From: Betaproteobacteria bacterium | GTDB taxonomy: Bacteria; Pseudomonadota; Gammaproteobacteria; Burkholderiales; Burkholderiaceae_D | DNA length: 64,000 bases | Assembly: GCA_025362735.1 (NCBI GenBank) | Contig: JANYFL010000071.1 | Location: 1 to 64,000, forward strand | Direction of reading: 5' to 3' | Shown here: one piece after another, positions 1 through 7,483 of the stretch | Position numbering within the stretch: the first letter of the stretch is position 1 | Layout of the letters: each line of letters opens with the position of its first letter | Made by a program: the position numbers and the translations under genes | The notes under the pieces: model-generated | What the model was told of the DNA's origin: nothing | What the model saw: the letters and a program-made list of their open reading frames with translations, nothing else | Database searches by the model: none

Positions 1-40
1 CACTCTTTGCTAGATCGACGGCAACGGTAGTAGCATGCAT
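1..40 (-). CDS. IS110-family transposase, N-terminal fragment (runs off the left edge)
   Basis: Thirteen codons are readable on the minus strand from an ATG at 38-40, giving MHATTVAVDLAKS. The T-T-V-x-V-D-L-A-K start is the typical opening of IS110-family (DEDD) transposases, where the Asp begins the catalytic RuvC-like domain. A strong GAGGAGGAA ribosome site lies just upstream (about 46-56). The rest of the gene is outside the window, so intactness cannot be judged. Family assignment rests on a short peptide plus the ribosome site and is an inference. Confidence 0.62.
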   Translation of the reverse strand, partial: MHATTVAVDLAKS

Positions 41-165
41 TCTGGATTCCTCCTCGAAGTTGATCAGTGCTGACCTCCACGACCAATGAAAGACAGCTGC
101 GCTTACTTTGCGCCAACAAAGTGGGGGAGTCCATCCCATCATTGAAGGGGGAGGAATATATCTGT
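41..165. mobile_element. Probable left end and leader of the IS110-type element
   Basis: This non-coding stretch separates the transposase start codon from the DUF1841 gene and presumably contains the end of the insertion sequence. IS110 elements have no long terminal inverted repeats, so the exact boundary cannot be read here. It carries G-rich runs (gtgggggag, aagggggagg at about 120-155). Nothing else was recognised. Confidence 0.35.
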
Positions 166-597
166 CTACTGTGACGCGCGCCGCTTGATACATTCGATAT
201 AAGCCATCCCATCCGGAGGCAGACCATTGCGCTGGCTTTGCCAGAGCATTTCGCCCAGACATTCCATGATCTGATGCTGAGCGTCATGCAGTGAGTCGAG
301 CCGATTTGCGAGGGCTTCGGCAGCAGCCCGGATACCAGGAGGCTGGTCGATCGAAACCTGCTCACTGATCGACAGGTGCATCGACAAATGCAGAAAAGGA
401 TTGGTTTGCCCACGTTCCGGCGTGAAGTCCTGAACGGCCGCGTCTGGATCGTTTTCAAGCAAGTCGTGATATTCGGGATGCTCTTCAATCCAGCCGGAGG
501 CCAGGGTTTCCAGCGCGGTCAATACCTCGCCTGCCCGCAGTTTGCGCCAGGCCTCAATGAAAAACAGTCGTACTTCGTCGCGAGAAGGATTGAACAT
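166..597 (-). CDS. DUF1841 family protein
   Basis: A 143-residue soluble protein of the DUF1841 family, whose function is not known. Diagnostic are the opening MFNPSRDEVRLFF, the segment LTALETLASGWIEEHPEYHDLL and the central NPFLHLSMHLSISEQ with its His pair, which are the conserved landmarks of the family. The ATG at 595-597 is preferred over the in-frame TTG three bases upstream, because it overlaps the nth stop codon (TGATG), a usual sign of translational coupling. It therefore forms a two-gene operon with nth, an arrangement common in betaproteobacteria. No metal or catalytic motif is evident. Confidence 0.85.
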   Translation of the reverse strand: MFNPSRDEVRLFFIEAWRKLRAGEVLTALETLASGWIEEHPEYHDLLENDPDAAVQDFTPERGQTNPFLHLSMHLSISEQVSIDQPPGIRAAAEALANRLDSLHDAQHQIMECLGEMLWQSQRNGLPPDGMAYIECIKRRASQ

Positions 598-1250
598 CAA
601 CTCGTCCCCTCTGGTGAAATAAGGGTCTTGGGTTTGAAGTTACATAAATCAACGACCACGCAGCGCCAGCACTCCGGCAAACGCGCCTTGCAAACATAGC
701 GGCCATGAAGGATCAGCCAGTGATGCGCATCCTGCAAAAATTCTTCTGGAATGTTTTTCAAGAGTTTGTGCTCGACTTCCATCACATCCTTGCCCGGTGC
801 CAGGCCAGTGCGATTGGCCAGACGAAAAATGTGCGTATCGACCGCCATCGTCGGTTCGCCAAACACCGTGTTCAGAATCACATTCGCGGTTTTGCGACCG
901 ACGCCGGGCAGGGCTTCGAGCGCAGCGCGTTCGGCTGGAACCTCGCCGCCGTGTCGTTCCAGCAGGATGCGGCAGGTGGCAATTATGTTTTTCGCCTTGG
1001 TGCGATACAGGCCGATGGTCTTGATGAACCCGGAAAGTTGTTCCTCGCCCAGCGCCAGAATGGCTGCAGGCGTATTGGCGACGGCATAGAGTTTGCGCGT
1101 CGCCTTGTTGACCGAGACATCGGTAGCCTGGGCGGACAAAACCACAGCAATCAGCAGTTCGAAAGGGCTGGTGTATTCGAGTTCGGTTTCCGGCTGCGGG
1201 TTAGCTGCTTGCAGGCGTCGGAAAAATTCGTGGCGCTGACTGGCGTTCAT
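597..1250 (-). CDS. nth: Endonuclease III (DNA glycosylase / AP lyase)
   Basis: Base-excision repair enzyme that removes oxidised pyrimidines and cleaves the abasic site by beta-elimination. Starting at the ATG at 1248-1250 gives 217 residues and aligns with E. coli Nth numbering: helix-hairpin-helix LPGVGRKTAN with catalytic Lys120, then VDTH with Asp138. The C-terminal 4Fe-4S cluster ligands are complete (C-x6-C-x2-C-x5-C in CKARLPECWRC...C). A 24-codon upstream extension is possible but not conserved in the family. The stop overlaps the start of the downstream DUF1841 gene. No clear ribosome site precedes the chosen start, so the start is less sure than the identity. Confidence 0.96.
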   Translation of the reverse strand: MNASQRHEFFRRLQAANPQPETELEYTSPFELLIAVVLSAQATDVSVNKATRKLYAVANTPAAILALGEEQLSGFIKTIGLYRTKAKNIIATCRILLERHGGEVPAERAALEALPGVGRKTANVILNTVFGEPTMAVDTHIFRLANRTGLAPGKDVMEVEHKLLKNIPEEFLQDAHHWLILHGRYVCKARLPECWRCVVVDLCNFKPKTLISPEGTS

Positions 1251-1368
1251 GCGGGAAGAAAGTGGTTCGGTAAGTAGGTCGAAGTGTAGCAATACCAGTC
1301 CTTTACCCTGCAAACCCAACACCGATCGACACCGAGGTCACAGAGAAAAACCGCAGATGCCCCTTTTT

Positions 1369-1473
1369 GTCCTCCTGAACAAAGTGAAGGATCTCAGGTG
1401 TCTAAACTTCATCAGACAATTGAAGTTCGCAATCTCGTTCAGACCTGAGATTCTTCGCTTTGCTCAGAATGAC
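1369..1473. repeat. Dispersed-type inverted repeat (30-bp imperfect arms)
   Basis: The left arm 1369-1398 (GTCCTCCTGAACAAAGTGAA...) and the right arm 1444-1473 (read in reverse complement, GTCATTCTGAGCAAAGCGAA...) match at most positions and end in the same GGATCTCAGG/GAATCTCAGG, separated by 45 bases. Such GTCATTCTGAGCNAAGCGAAGAATCTC-like units are found as scattered small repeats in many bacterial genomes. It could fold into a long hairpin in RNA. Confidence 0.7.
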
Positions 1474-1537
1474 CATTCCTTACTGCCGGTCACGGCCTCA
1501 CAGGCGGTCACTAAATTCCCTATAAAATGCGAGTCTT

Positions 1538-1551
1538 CCAGAAATTTCTGG
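1538..1551. promoter_or_regulatory. Perfect 14-bp palindrome upstream of aceB, candidate operator
   Basis: CCAGAAATTTCTGG is a perfect palindrome that lies 36 bases before the aceB start codon, between a possible -10 (tataaa, 1521-1526) and the ribosome site. The location fits a repressor site for malate synthase, but no specific regulator can be named from the sequence. Confidence 0.35.
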
Positions 1552-1587
1552 CATCTCCCCACCTCAAGAACAATATAAGGATTCGCT

Positions 1588-3195
1588 ATGAGCAACGTGA
1601 GCCTCCAACTTCCCGCCGGCATGGAAATCAAGGCGCCTGTCACCCCGGAATTCGCCGAGATCCTGACGCCTGAGGCTCTGGCGCTGGTCGCCAAACTCTC
1701 GCGTGCCTTTGAGCCGCGCCGTCAGGAATTGCTCGCCGCTCGTGTTGAACGCGCCAAGCGCCTGGATGCCGGTGAGCGCCCCGACTTTCTGCTGCAGACC
1801 AAAGCCATCCGCGAAGGTGACTGGAAAATCGCGCCGATTCCACCGGCACTCTATTGCCGTCGTGCCGAAATCACCGGCCCGGTCGAAGCCAAGATGGTTA
1901 TCAACGCCTTCAACTCGGGCGCGGACAGCTACATGACTGATTTCGAGGACAGCAACAGTCCCGTGTGGACCAACCAGATTCAAGGCCAGATCAACCTCAA
2001 GGCCGCCATTCGCCGCACCCTCACGCTGGAACAGGGCGGCAAGGTCTATAAGCTCAACGACAAGATCGCCACACTGCAGGTACGCCCGCGCGGCTGGCAT
2101 CTGGACGAGAAGCACGTGCTGGTCGACGGCAAGCGCGTCTCCGGCGGCATTTTCGACTTCGCCCTGTTCCTGTTCCATAACGCCAAAGAACAGATCGCGC
2201 GCGGCGCCGGACCGTTCTTTTATCTGCCCAAGATGGAATCGCACCTTGAGGCGCGCTTGTGGAACGACATTTTCATCATGGCGCAAAAAGAGATCGGTTT
2301 GCCCCAGGGTACGATCAAGGCCACGGTGCTGATCGAGACCATTCTCGCTGCCTTCGAGATGGACGAAATCCTTTATGAACTGCGCGAGCATAGTGCCGGT
2401 CTGAATGCTGGCCGTTGGGATTACATTTTCAGCTGCATCAAGAAATTCAAGCTCGACAAAGATTTCTGTCTCGCCAACCGCGCCACAGTGACCATGACGG
2501 CGCCGTTCATGCGTTCCTATGCGCTGCTACTGCTCAAGACCTGCCACAAGCGCAACGCCCCCGCCATCGGCGGCATGGCTGCGCTGATCCCGATCAAGAA
2601 CGATCCCGAAGCCAACGAGAAAGCCATGGGCGGCGTGCGCAACGACAAGGCACGCGATGCGACCGACGGCTACGACGGTGGCTGGGTCGCTCACCCTGGT
2701 CTGGTTGATCTGGCGATGACCGAGTTCAAGAAAGTGTTGGGGGATGGACCCAATGCGAAACTCAACCAGATCGACAAACAACGTCCCGACGTCAATGTCA
2801 CAGCCGCCGACCTGCTCAACTTCCAACCGGAAACCCCGATCACTGAAGCCGGTCTGCGCATGAACATCAACGTCGGCATCCACTACCTCGGTGCCTGGCT
2901 TGCTGGCAATGGCTGCGTTCCTATCCATAACCTGATGGAAGACGCCGCCACTGCTGAAATCTCCCGCTCGCAAGTCTGGCAATGGATACGCTCGACCAAA
3001 GGCAAGCTCGACGACGGCCGCAAAGTCACTGCCGAAATGGTGCGTGCTCTGATCCCCGAAGAACTCGCCAAGGTAAAGGCTTCGGTCGGCGCAGAAGCTA
3101 AAACTTATGATCGTGCTGCTGTGATTTTTGAGCAGATGAGCACGCAGGATGCGTTTGCGGAGTTTTTGACGTTGCCTTTGTACGAAGAACTTTGA
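1588..3195 (+). CDS. aceB: Malate synthase A
   Basis: Condenses glyoxylate and acetyl-CoA to malate in the glyoxylate shunt, allowing growth on acetate and fatty acids. The 535-residue length is normal for the A isoform. Visible landmarks are the substrate Arg in LQVRPRGWHL (about residues 164-171), the family signature GLNAGRWDYIFS (271-282), and NLMEDAATAEISRSQ with the expected general base Asp452. The ATG at 1588 follows an ATAAGGA ribosome site (about 1574-1581). Isocitrate lyase is not in the window, so the shunt genes are split in this genome or aceA lies elsewhere. Confidence 0.97.
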   Translation: MSNVSLQLPAGMEIKAPVTPEFAEILTPEALALVAKLSRAFEPRRQELLAARVERAKRLDAGERPDFLLQTKAIREGDWKIAPIPPALYCRRAEITGPVEAKMVINAFNSGADSYMTDFEDSNSPVWTNQIQGQINLKAAIRRTLTLEQGGKVYKLNDKIATLQVRPRGWHLDEKHVLVDGKRVSGGIFDFALFLFHNAKEQIARGAGPFFYLPKMESHLEARLWNDIFIMAQKEIGLPQGTIKATVLIETILAAFEMDEILYELREHSAGLNAGRWDYIFSCIKKFKLDKDFCLANRATVTMTAPFMRSYALLLLKTCHKRNAPAIGGMAALIPIKNDPEANEKAMGGVRNDKARDATDGYDGGWVAHPGLVDLAMTEFKKVLGDGPNAKLNQIDKQRPDVNVTAADLLNFQPETPITEAGLRMNINVGIHYLGAWLAGNGCVPIHNLMEDAATAEISRSQVWQWIRSTKGKLDDGRKVTAEMVRALIPEELAKVKASVGAEAKTYDRAAVIFEQMSTQDAFAEFLTLPLYEEL

Positions 3196-3210
3196 ATAGT
3201 TGTGATGGCT

Positions 3211-3227
3211 TTATAAAAATTGAATCT
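3211..3227. repeat. 17-bp exact repeat, copy 1 (partner at 9609-9625)
   Basis: TTATAAAAATTGAATCT occurs here immediately before the NDT/TIR-like gene and again, same orientation, at 9609-9625. The unit is AT-rich and could be coincidental, so no attachment-site role is claimed. Confidence 0.4.
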
Positions 3228-3234
3228 ATTCAAT

Positions 3235-4314
3235 ATGGACAATCTTGCTTTCGTCCTAATGCCATTCTCAACAGAGTTTGATGATGTCTACGATCACATA
3301 ATCAAAGGCCCGCTAGAGAAAGTTGGATTTACAGTCCGTCGAGCTGACAATACGTTAGGTTCGCGCAATATCATGCACGACGTAGTTGAAGGCATTCTAT
3401 CTGCGCGTTTAATCGTTGCTGACTTAACCGGAGCGAATCCAAATGTCTACTATGAATTGGGGATTGCTCACGGATTTAAAAAGAATGTTCTGCTCTTGAC
3501 CCAAGATGTCGACGAGATTCCATTTGACCTTAGAGCATATCGAATTATTTCTTATAGTACACATTTCGCACGCGTAGCAGAGGCTCGAGATCTTGTCGAA
3601 ACTGCTGCGGTTGGTGTCCGAGATGGGTTATCTACGTTTGGCAGCCCAGTGTCTGACTATTTGGCTCTTGATACGGTAAGAGCTATAGCAACATTCCCTC
3701 ACGAAGTAAGAAACGAGCAAGCTGAGTCAGAATCTGATGCAGGTCAGCTTGACGCGTTAGCAGATATCACTGAGGGCGCTGGAATTATTACTGACATTAT
3801 CAACGAACTCAGTAAGAGACTAAATGCTTTAACTGAGAATATGACTAACCTTTCGATTCAAATGTCGGGCCCATTGAGAAATGATCCGAGTCGATTGAGA
3901 GTGGTTGTTCGTAGAATTGCAGCAGCTGTCGAAACCTACACTGCATGGCTTAAAGCAGCAAATGCTAAATATCGGACAGGGATTGCTCAAGTAACTGAGG
4001 GGCTCGAGTCGTTATTTTCAACAGGTTTGGCCCACGCTCCAGAATCTCGCGATGGACTATTGCAACTTACTCAGTCACTCGCAAGTGGTGAATCAGGCGC
4101 TCGTAAATGCAGGGTGAGTATGGATGAAATATCTAACACCCTAGATGGGTTGCCAAGAATTGAGAAAGATTTTAATCGTGCGAAACGTCGTATGTCGGAA
4201 GAGACACAGAGTTTAGTTGCTAATCTCGATCAAACCATATCGGTTTTCGAGCGTGCACGCACCGCTGCGAACCAAGTGCTAGGGGATGATGATAAGAACA
4301 AATCTCGGGACTAA
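3235..4314 (+). CDS. Nucleoside 2-deoxyribosyltransferase/TIR-like protein with helical C-terminus
   Basis: A 359-residue accessory protein. The N-terminal 125 residues have the pattern FVLMPFSTEFDDVYDHII, then ARLIVADLTGANPNVYYELG and KKNVLLLTQ, which is typical of the TIR-like / nucleoside 2-deoxyribosyltransferase superfamily that binds or cleaves nucleotides; the YELG Glu is a candidate catalytic residue. Residues from about 170 on are helical and heptad-like with no recognised domain, perhaps an oligomerisation or sensor part. The ATG at 3235 is chosen over an upstream in-frame TTG (3220) because the fold begins directly after it. Base composition is more AT-rich than aceB, which suggests acquisition. 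A defence role is possible but unproven. Confidence 0.62.
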   Translation: MDNLAFVLMPFSTEFDDVYDHIIKGPLEKVGFTVRRADNTLGSRNIMHDVVEGILSARLIVADLTGANPNVYYELGIAHGFKKNVLLLTQDVDEIPFDLRAYRIISYSTHFARVAEARDLVETAAVGVRDGLSTFGSPVSDYLALDTVRAIATFPHEVRNEQAESESDAGQLDALADITEGAGIITDIINELSKRLNALTENMTNLSIQMSGPLRNDPSRLRVVVRRIAAAVETYTAWLKAANAKYRTGIAQVTEGLESLFSTGLAHAPESRDGLLQLTQSLASGESGARKCRVSMDEISNTLDGLPRIEKDFNRAKRRMSEETQSLVANLDQTISVFERARTAANQVLGDDDKNKSRD

Positions 4315-4325
4315 AGGGGATTGGC

Positions 4326-4661
4326 TCAATTTAATATTTCGCCAATAAGGCTGTGCAAGGTTTGCATGTCAGCCTTTGCAAGTTTTCCCATTGTGCGAAT
4401 CACCAAGCTTTGTTCAATTGTTGTGAACACAGGTTTGAATACTGAAGTTTTAATCAGTCCAGCATGCTGCCATTCGGTAATCAGTGCTTCGCCGTAATCC
4501 AGGGGCTGGCGAATCTGACTGGTAATGGCCATGATGATCAAGTCGCGACGACTGACATTGTAGGTATCGCTGGAAACAATGACGGCGGGACGTTTCTTGG
4601 TACCGGCTTGATCGGTGAATGGAAATGGCACCAAGACCACGTTGCCGAAGGAATAGAGCAT
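4326..4661 (-). CDS. PemK/MazF-family toxin (endoribonuclease)
   Basis: A 111-residue toxin of the PemK/MazF type, which cleaves mRNA when not bound by its antitoxin. The N-terminal GNVVLVPFPFTDQ, then KKRPAVIVSSD and the later GLIKTSVFKPVFTTI are the conserved strands of this fold, with the usual Arg and Ser/Thr active-site positions present. It lies 22 bases downstream of the antitoxin gene on the same strand, in the standard antitoxin-first order. It is convergent with the NDT/TIR-like gene, whose stop is 11 bases away. The gene looks full length. Confidence 0.88.
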   Translation of the reverse strand: MLYSFGNVVLVPFPFTDQAGTKKRPAVIVSSDTYNVSRRDLIIMAITSQIRQPLDYGEALITEWQHAGLIKTSVFKPVFTTIEQSLVIRTMGKLAKADMQTLHSLIGEILN

Positions 4662-4683
4662 GACTTCGAATGACTAAGAACGA

Positions 4684-4878
4684 TCAGAGATTGTCGTAGG
4701 CTGCATCTTCGTCGTTATCCCAGACCTTGGCAAAACTCGGCTCACTAGCCTTGCTGGCTGCTTGCGTGAGACGCTTTTCTTCACGTCCATGCAAAAAATC
4801 GACAAAGTCTTCAACCTCAGCCAAGCGTTGCGGCGGCAGCTGTCTTAATTTTTTGACGATGCTTTGTTCGCTCGGCAT
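4684..4878 (-). CDS. DUF2281-like antitoxin of the MazF-type pair
   Basis: A 64-residue protein beginning MPSEQSIVKKLRQLPPQRLAEVEDFVDFLHG, matching the short DUF2281-type family (K-L-R-Q-L-P-P-x-x-x-x-E-V-x-D-F-V-x-F-L) that accompanies toxins. The acidic C-terminus (DNDEDAAYDNL) is likely to wrap the toxin. A good AAGGAA ribosome site precedes the ATG (4876-4878). Function as antitoxin is inferred from size, order and family, because the protein carries no obvious DNA-binding domain. Confidence 0.75.
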   Translation of the reverse strand: MPSEQSIVKKLRQLPPQRLAEVEDFVDFLHGREEKRLTQAASKASEPSFAKVWDNDEDAAYDNL

Positions 4879-4950
4879 GATGGTTCCTTGTTTGATAGAT
4901 TAGATGCTCAGCAAAGAAGCCTGCATTCAATCTTTAACGGTATTGCAATG

Positions 4951-4979
4951 ATTATACTCAGCGCCATTACAGCAACCAA
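4951..4979 (-). promoter_or_regulatory. Candidate sigma-70 promoter of the MazF-type toxin-antitoxin operon
   Basis: Read on the minus strand, a perfect TATAAT (4951-4956) follows a weak -35 TTGGTT (4974-4979) at 17 bases. It lies about 75 bases before the antitoxin start. Only the -10 box is strong. Confidence 0.45.
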
Positions 4980-5010
4980 ACTATAGCGATAATTGGCACC
5001 AAAGCCGCAT

Positions 5011-5415
5011 TTACTTTTCAACCCAATTCTCAACTTTCAGTTTTGGCACGCGCGCAAATTCGCGAGTATTGTTGGTCACCAGGCTTAGATTGCTGGCGAG
5101 CGCGTGAGCTGCAATCCAAAGGTCGTTGGGACCAATCGGGGTACCTTGAGTCCGCAGATAAGCACGCAGCTTGCCGTATTGCGCAGCGACTTCGGTGGTC
5201 AGGGGCAGGGTATCGATGACTTCCAGCAGCCGATCCAGCCGCTGTTGTACCGCTGGTTTAAGCGTCTTGATTTGCAGGCCGAACATGATTTCGCCGCGTG
5301 TCACGACGGATAGTCCACATTCACCCGTTTGCAGAGACTCCATGCGCTTGATGATTTTGGCGTTCTGGCCTTTGACCATATCGCTGAACGTGTCGGTATC
5401 GAGCAGATATTTCAT
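5011..5415 (-). CDS. vapC: PIN-domain toxin VapC
   Basis: A 134-residue PIN-domain ribonuclease, the toxin of a VapBC pair. Acidic metal ligands are in place: the N-terminal LLDTDTFSDM Asp, the Glu in VTRGEIMFG, the Asp of IGPNDLWIAA and the Asn/Glu of VTNNTREF. Its ATG overlaps the vapB stop codon (ATGA), so translation of the two is coupled. A 132-base gap separates it from the next toxin-antitoxin operon. No truncation is seen. Confidence 0.93.
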   Translation of the reverse strand: MKYLLDTDTFSDMVKGQNAKIIKRMESLQTGECGLSVVTRGEIMFGLQIKTLKPAVQQRLDRLLEVIDTLPLTTEVAAQYGKLRAYLRTQGTPIGPNDLWIAAHALASNLSLVTNNTREFARVPKLKVENWVEK

Positions 5416-5795
5416 GCGCGCTTTTTGGTTTTAGGTTTGGTCGTAGATGGACCGGCGGCTTTGGATTTTCGGGCGGTCGGTTTGGCAGACGATTCATCCA
5501 TCCACGAAAAATCGCGTTCTTCCAGAGCAAGCGGATCGGCTTTGACCTGATTGATAATATGATCCAGTTCTGCGGCTTCTTCTTTGGTTGGTGCTGGCAA
5601 ATGGGCCAATGCATCAGCCAGAGTATGGGGACGTTCGCGCAGCACAATTTCATCGCCGCGCCGGGAAATTTCAACGGTATCGGTGTTGAAGCGAAATTCT
5701 TTGGGCAGGCGAACGGCCTGGCTGTTGCCGGATACAAAAACAGTGGTCGTTTTGATCGTTGGCGTCAGTTTTTGTGGCGAGGTTGGGGTTTTCAT
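5412..5795 (-). CDS. vapB: AbrB/VagC-type antitoxin VapB with a long basic tail
   Basis: Antitoxin of VapC. The swapped-hairpin AbrB DNA-binding domain is clear (TTTVFVSGNSQAVRLPKEFRF followed by VEISRRGDEIVLRE). The toxin-binding segment follows, and the last 25 or so residues are unusually Lys/Pro/Ala-rich (KPKTKKRA end), longer than in most VapB proteins. Start is set at 5795 because a GGAG ribosome site sits at the right distance; an ATG at 5849 would extend the protein by 18 residues across the probable operator. At 127 residues it is longer than typical VagC (about 75-80). Confidence 0.88.
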   Translation of the reverse strand: MKTPTSPQKLTPTIKTTTVFVSGNSQAVRLPKEFRFNTDTVEISRRGDEIVLRERPHTLADALAHLPAPTKEEAAELDHIINQVKADPLALEERDFSWMDESSAKPTARKSKAAGPSTTKPKTKKRA

Positions 5796-5810
5796 TGGGA
5801 CTCCAGATTC

Positions 5811-5831
5811 GTATATCTTTGAAGTATATAC
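5811..5831 (-). promoter_or_regulatory. Inverted repeat upstream of vapB, candidate autoregulatory operator
   Basis: GTATAT (5811-5816) and ATATAC (5826-5831) form a symmetric pair 16 bases before the vapB start. VapBC complexes usually bind such repeats over their own promoter. The AT-rich half sites could also hold the -10 element. Confidence 0.4.
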
Positions 5832-5922
5832 ATCGCTGCTGCGATTCACAAGCTTGAATGTTTTATTGAGGCCATTGTCGTGTTTCTGTTAAATTCAAAA
5901 AGCCTAAAATACTGGAGTTGCT

Positions 5923-6303
5923 ATGCCACTCATTACACTCACGGTTCGCAAGCCAAAGTCGAGTACGTTCAAGACCACAGTGCTCGATGCAGTACATGCG
6001 GCCCTGGTTTCCTCCGGCGTGCCAGCTACAGACAAATTTCAGCGCGTCATCGAACTCGATGCGGATGATTTTCGTTTTGATCCGAGCTATCCGGATTTGA
6101 AGTCGGAAAGAAATGACGACTTTGTGTTGATTGAAATCCTTTGGTCGGTCGGGCGCAGCGTCAAAGTCAAAAAGAAATTCATGGAAGAGCTGATGGGCGG
6201 TCTTGCTCGCGGTGGCTTCAACACCGAGAACGTGATGGTGGTCTTCAAGGAAACGGCATGGGAGAACTGGGCTTTTGGTGGCGGGCGGTTCATTCATACT
6301 TGA
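5923..6303 (+). CDS. Tautomerase family protein (4-oxalocrotonate tautomerase-like)
   Basis: A 126-residue member of the tautomerase superfamily. The protein begins Met-Pro, so after Met removal Pro1 is available as the catalytic base, the hallmark of the superfamily. The sequence continues LITLTVRKPKSSTFKTTVLDAVHAAL, and the second half FVLIEILWSVGRSVKVKKKFMEEL resembles the Tautomerase_2 group of longer single-chain members. Substrate is unknown. It is transcribed divergently from vapB and lies 79 bases before the flavin oxidoreductase, with no sign that it shares an operon with the toxins. Confidence 0.85.
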   Translation: MPLITLTVRKPKSSTFKTTVLDAVHAALVSSGVPATDKFQRVIELDADDFRFDPSYPDLKSERNDDFVLIEILWSVGRSVKVKKKFMEELMGGLARGGFNTENVMVVFKETAWENWAFGGGRFIHT

Positions 6304-6382
6304 AGAGACCAAAAACTATTCGATCTCTGAATCAGCCCATCAATATCCGAGCTTGTACACTTGATTAACTGGAGTCGAAACA

Positions 6383-7477
6383 GTGGCCCATCTTTTTGAA
6401 CCGATCCAACTGCGCGGGCTGACCTTAGCGCATCGCATTCTGGTTTCGCCGATGTGCCAGTACTCCTCGACGGATGGTTTGGCGAACGACTGGCACCTGG
6501 TGCATCTGGGCAGTCGTGCTGTGGGTGGCGCAGCACTGGTGATGACCGAAGCAGCAGCAGTTTCCCCTGAGGGACGAATCAGCCCTGAAGACTTGGGCAT
6601 CTGGGACGAGCATCACATCGAACCATTGGCCCGCATTACGCGTTTTATCGGAGAGCAGGGCGTTCCTGCCGGAATTCAATTGGCGCATGCGGGTCGCAAA
6701 GCCAGCACGTATCGCCCGTGGTCAGAACTGCAGGGCAGTGTTCCGCTTGATGCAGGTGGCTGGCAAACGTTCGGCCCATCCGCCGTTGCCTTTGAGGGTT
6801 ATGCCACACCGCAGGCCCTGACTCTGGATGAGATTGCTGCGGTAGTGCAAGACTTTGTTCGTGCTGCCGAGCGGGCGCAGGTTGCCGGTTTCAAGCTTGT
6901 GGAAGTGCATGCGGCGCATGGTTATCTGCTGCATCAATTTTTGTCGCCGCTGAGCAATCATCGTAATGACCAATACGGAGGTTCGCTCGAAAATCGTATG
7001 GGCCTGACATTGGAGGTAGTCCACGCGGTACGCAAGGTATGGCCGCAGGATCTGCCCTTGTTCGTGCGAATTTCTGCAACCGACTGGGTTGAAGGCGGAT
7101 GGAGTATCAACGATAGCGTGGAGTTGTGCCGTCACTTGAAGCAGGCCGGGGCTGATCTGATCGATGTGTCGTCCGGTGGCAATGTGAAGGCGGCTATTCC
7201 GGTTGGAGCGGGCTATCAAACCGCATTTGCCGAGCAGGTACGTCGTGAGGCGGGGATTGCCACCGGTGCCGTCGGCATGATTACGGACCCGGCCCAGGCG
7301 GATCACATCATTCGTACCGGCCAAGCCGACGTCGTACTGATGGCGCGTGAACTATTGCGTGATCCTTACTGGCCGCTGAGTGCGGCACCGGCGGTTCATC
7401 AAAAAATCAATTGGCCGCTTCAATATGAGCGTGCTGCCGGATCGGGTATGGCGCCACGCAAGCCGCAGAACAAATAG
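6383..7477 (+). CDS. NADH:flavin oxidoreductase, Old Yellow Enzyme of the YqjM type
   Basis: FMN-dependent ene-reductase of 364 residues that reduces alpha,beta-unsaturated carbonyl compounds using NAD(P)H. Features of the YqjM (thermophilic-like) class are the SPMCQYS Cys25 that tunes the flavin, GIQLAHAGRKAS around residue 98-107, and the HAAHGYLLHQF motif with His176, His179 and Tyr181. The phosphate-binding end (GMITDPAQADHII, ADVVLMARELLRDPYWP) is intact. Translation starts at a GTG (6383) behind a GGAG ribosome site. It sits upstream of an MHS transporter and a FAH hydrolase, suggesting a small catabolic or detoxifying group. Confidence 0.93.
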   Translation: MAHLFEPIQLRGLTLAHRILVSPMCQYSSTDGLANDWHLVHLGSRAVGGAALVMTEAAAVSPEGRISPEDLGIWDEHHIEPLARITRFIGEQGVPAGIQLAHAGRKASTYRPWSELQGSVPLDAGGWQTFGPSAVAFEGYATPQALTLDEIAAVVQDFVRAAERAQVAGFKLVEVHAAHGYLLHQFLSPLSNHRNDQYGGSLENRMGLTLEVVHAVRKVWPQDLPLFVRISATDWVEGGWSINDSVELCRHLKQAGADLIDVSSGGNVKAAIPVGAGYQTAFAEQVRREAGIATGAVGMITDPAQADHIIRTGQADVVLMARELLRDPYWPLSAAPAVHQKINWPLQYERAAGSGMAPRKPQNK

Positions 7478-7483
7478 AACTTC

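Larger units (their letters stand above)
1251..1587. other. Intergenic region between divergent nth and aceB
   Basis: This 337-base gap separates the divergently transcribed nth and aceB. It holds an imperfect long inverted repeat (1369-1473), a perfect 14-bp palindrome (1538-1551) and an AT-rich tataaa (1521-1526) that could be part of the aceB promoter, although no convincing -35 box lies 17 bases before it. No open frame with coding character was seen. Confidence 0.6.

Noticed and set aside
1564-2391. 275-residue open frame antisense to aceB
   Set aside because: Shadow of the malate synthase gene with no independent support.
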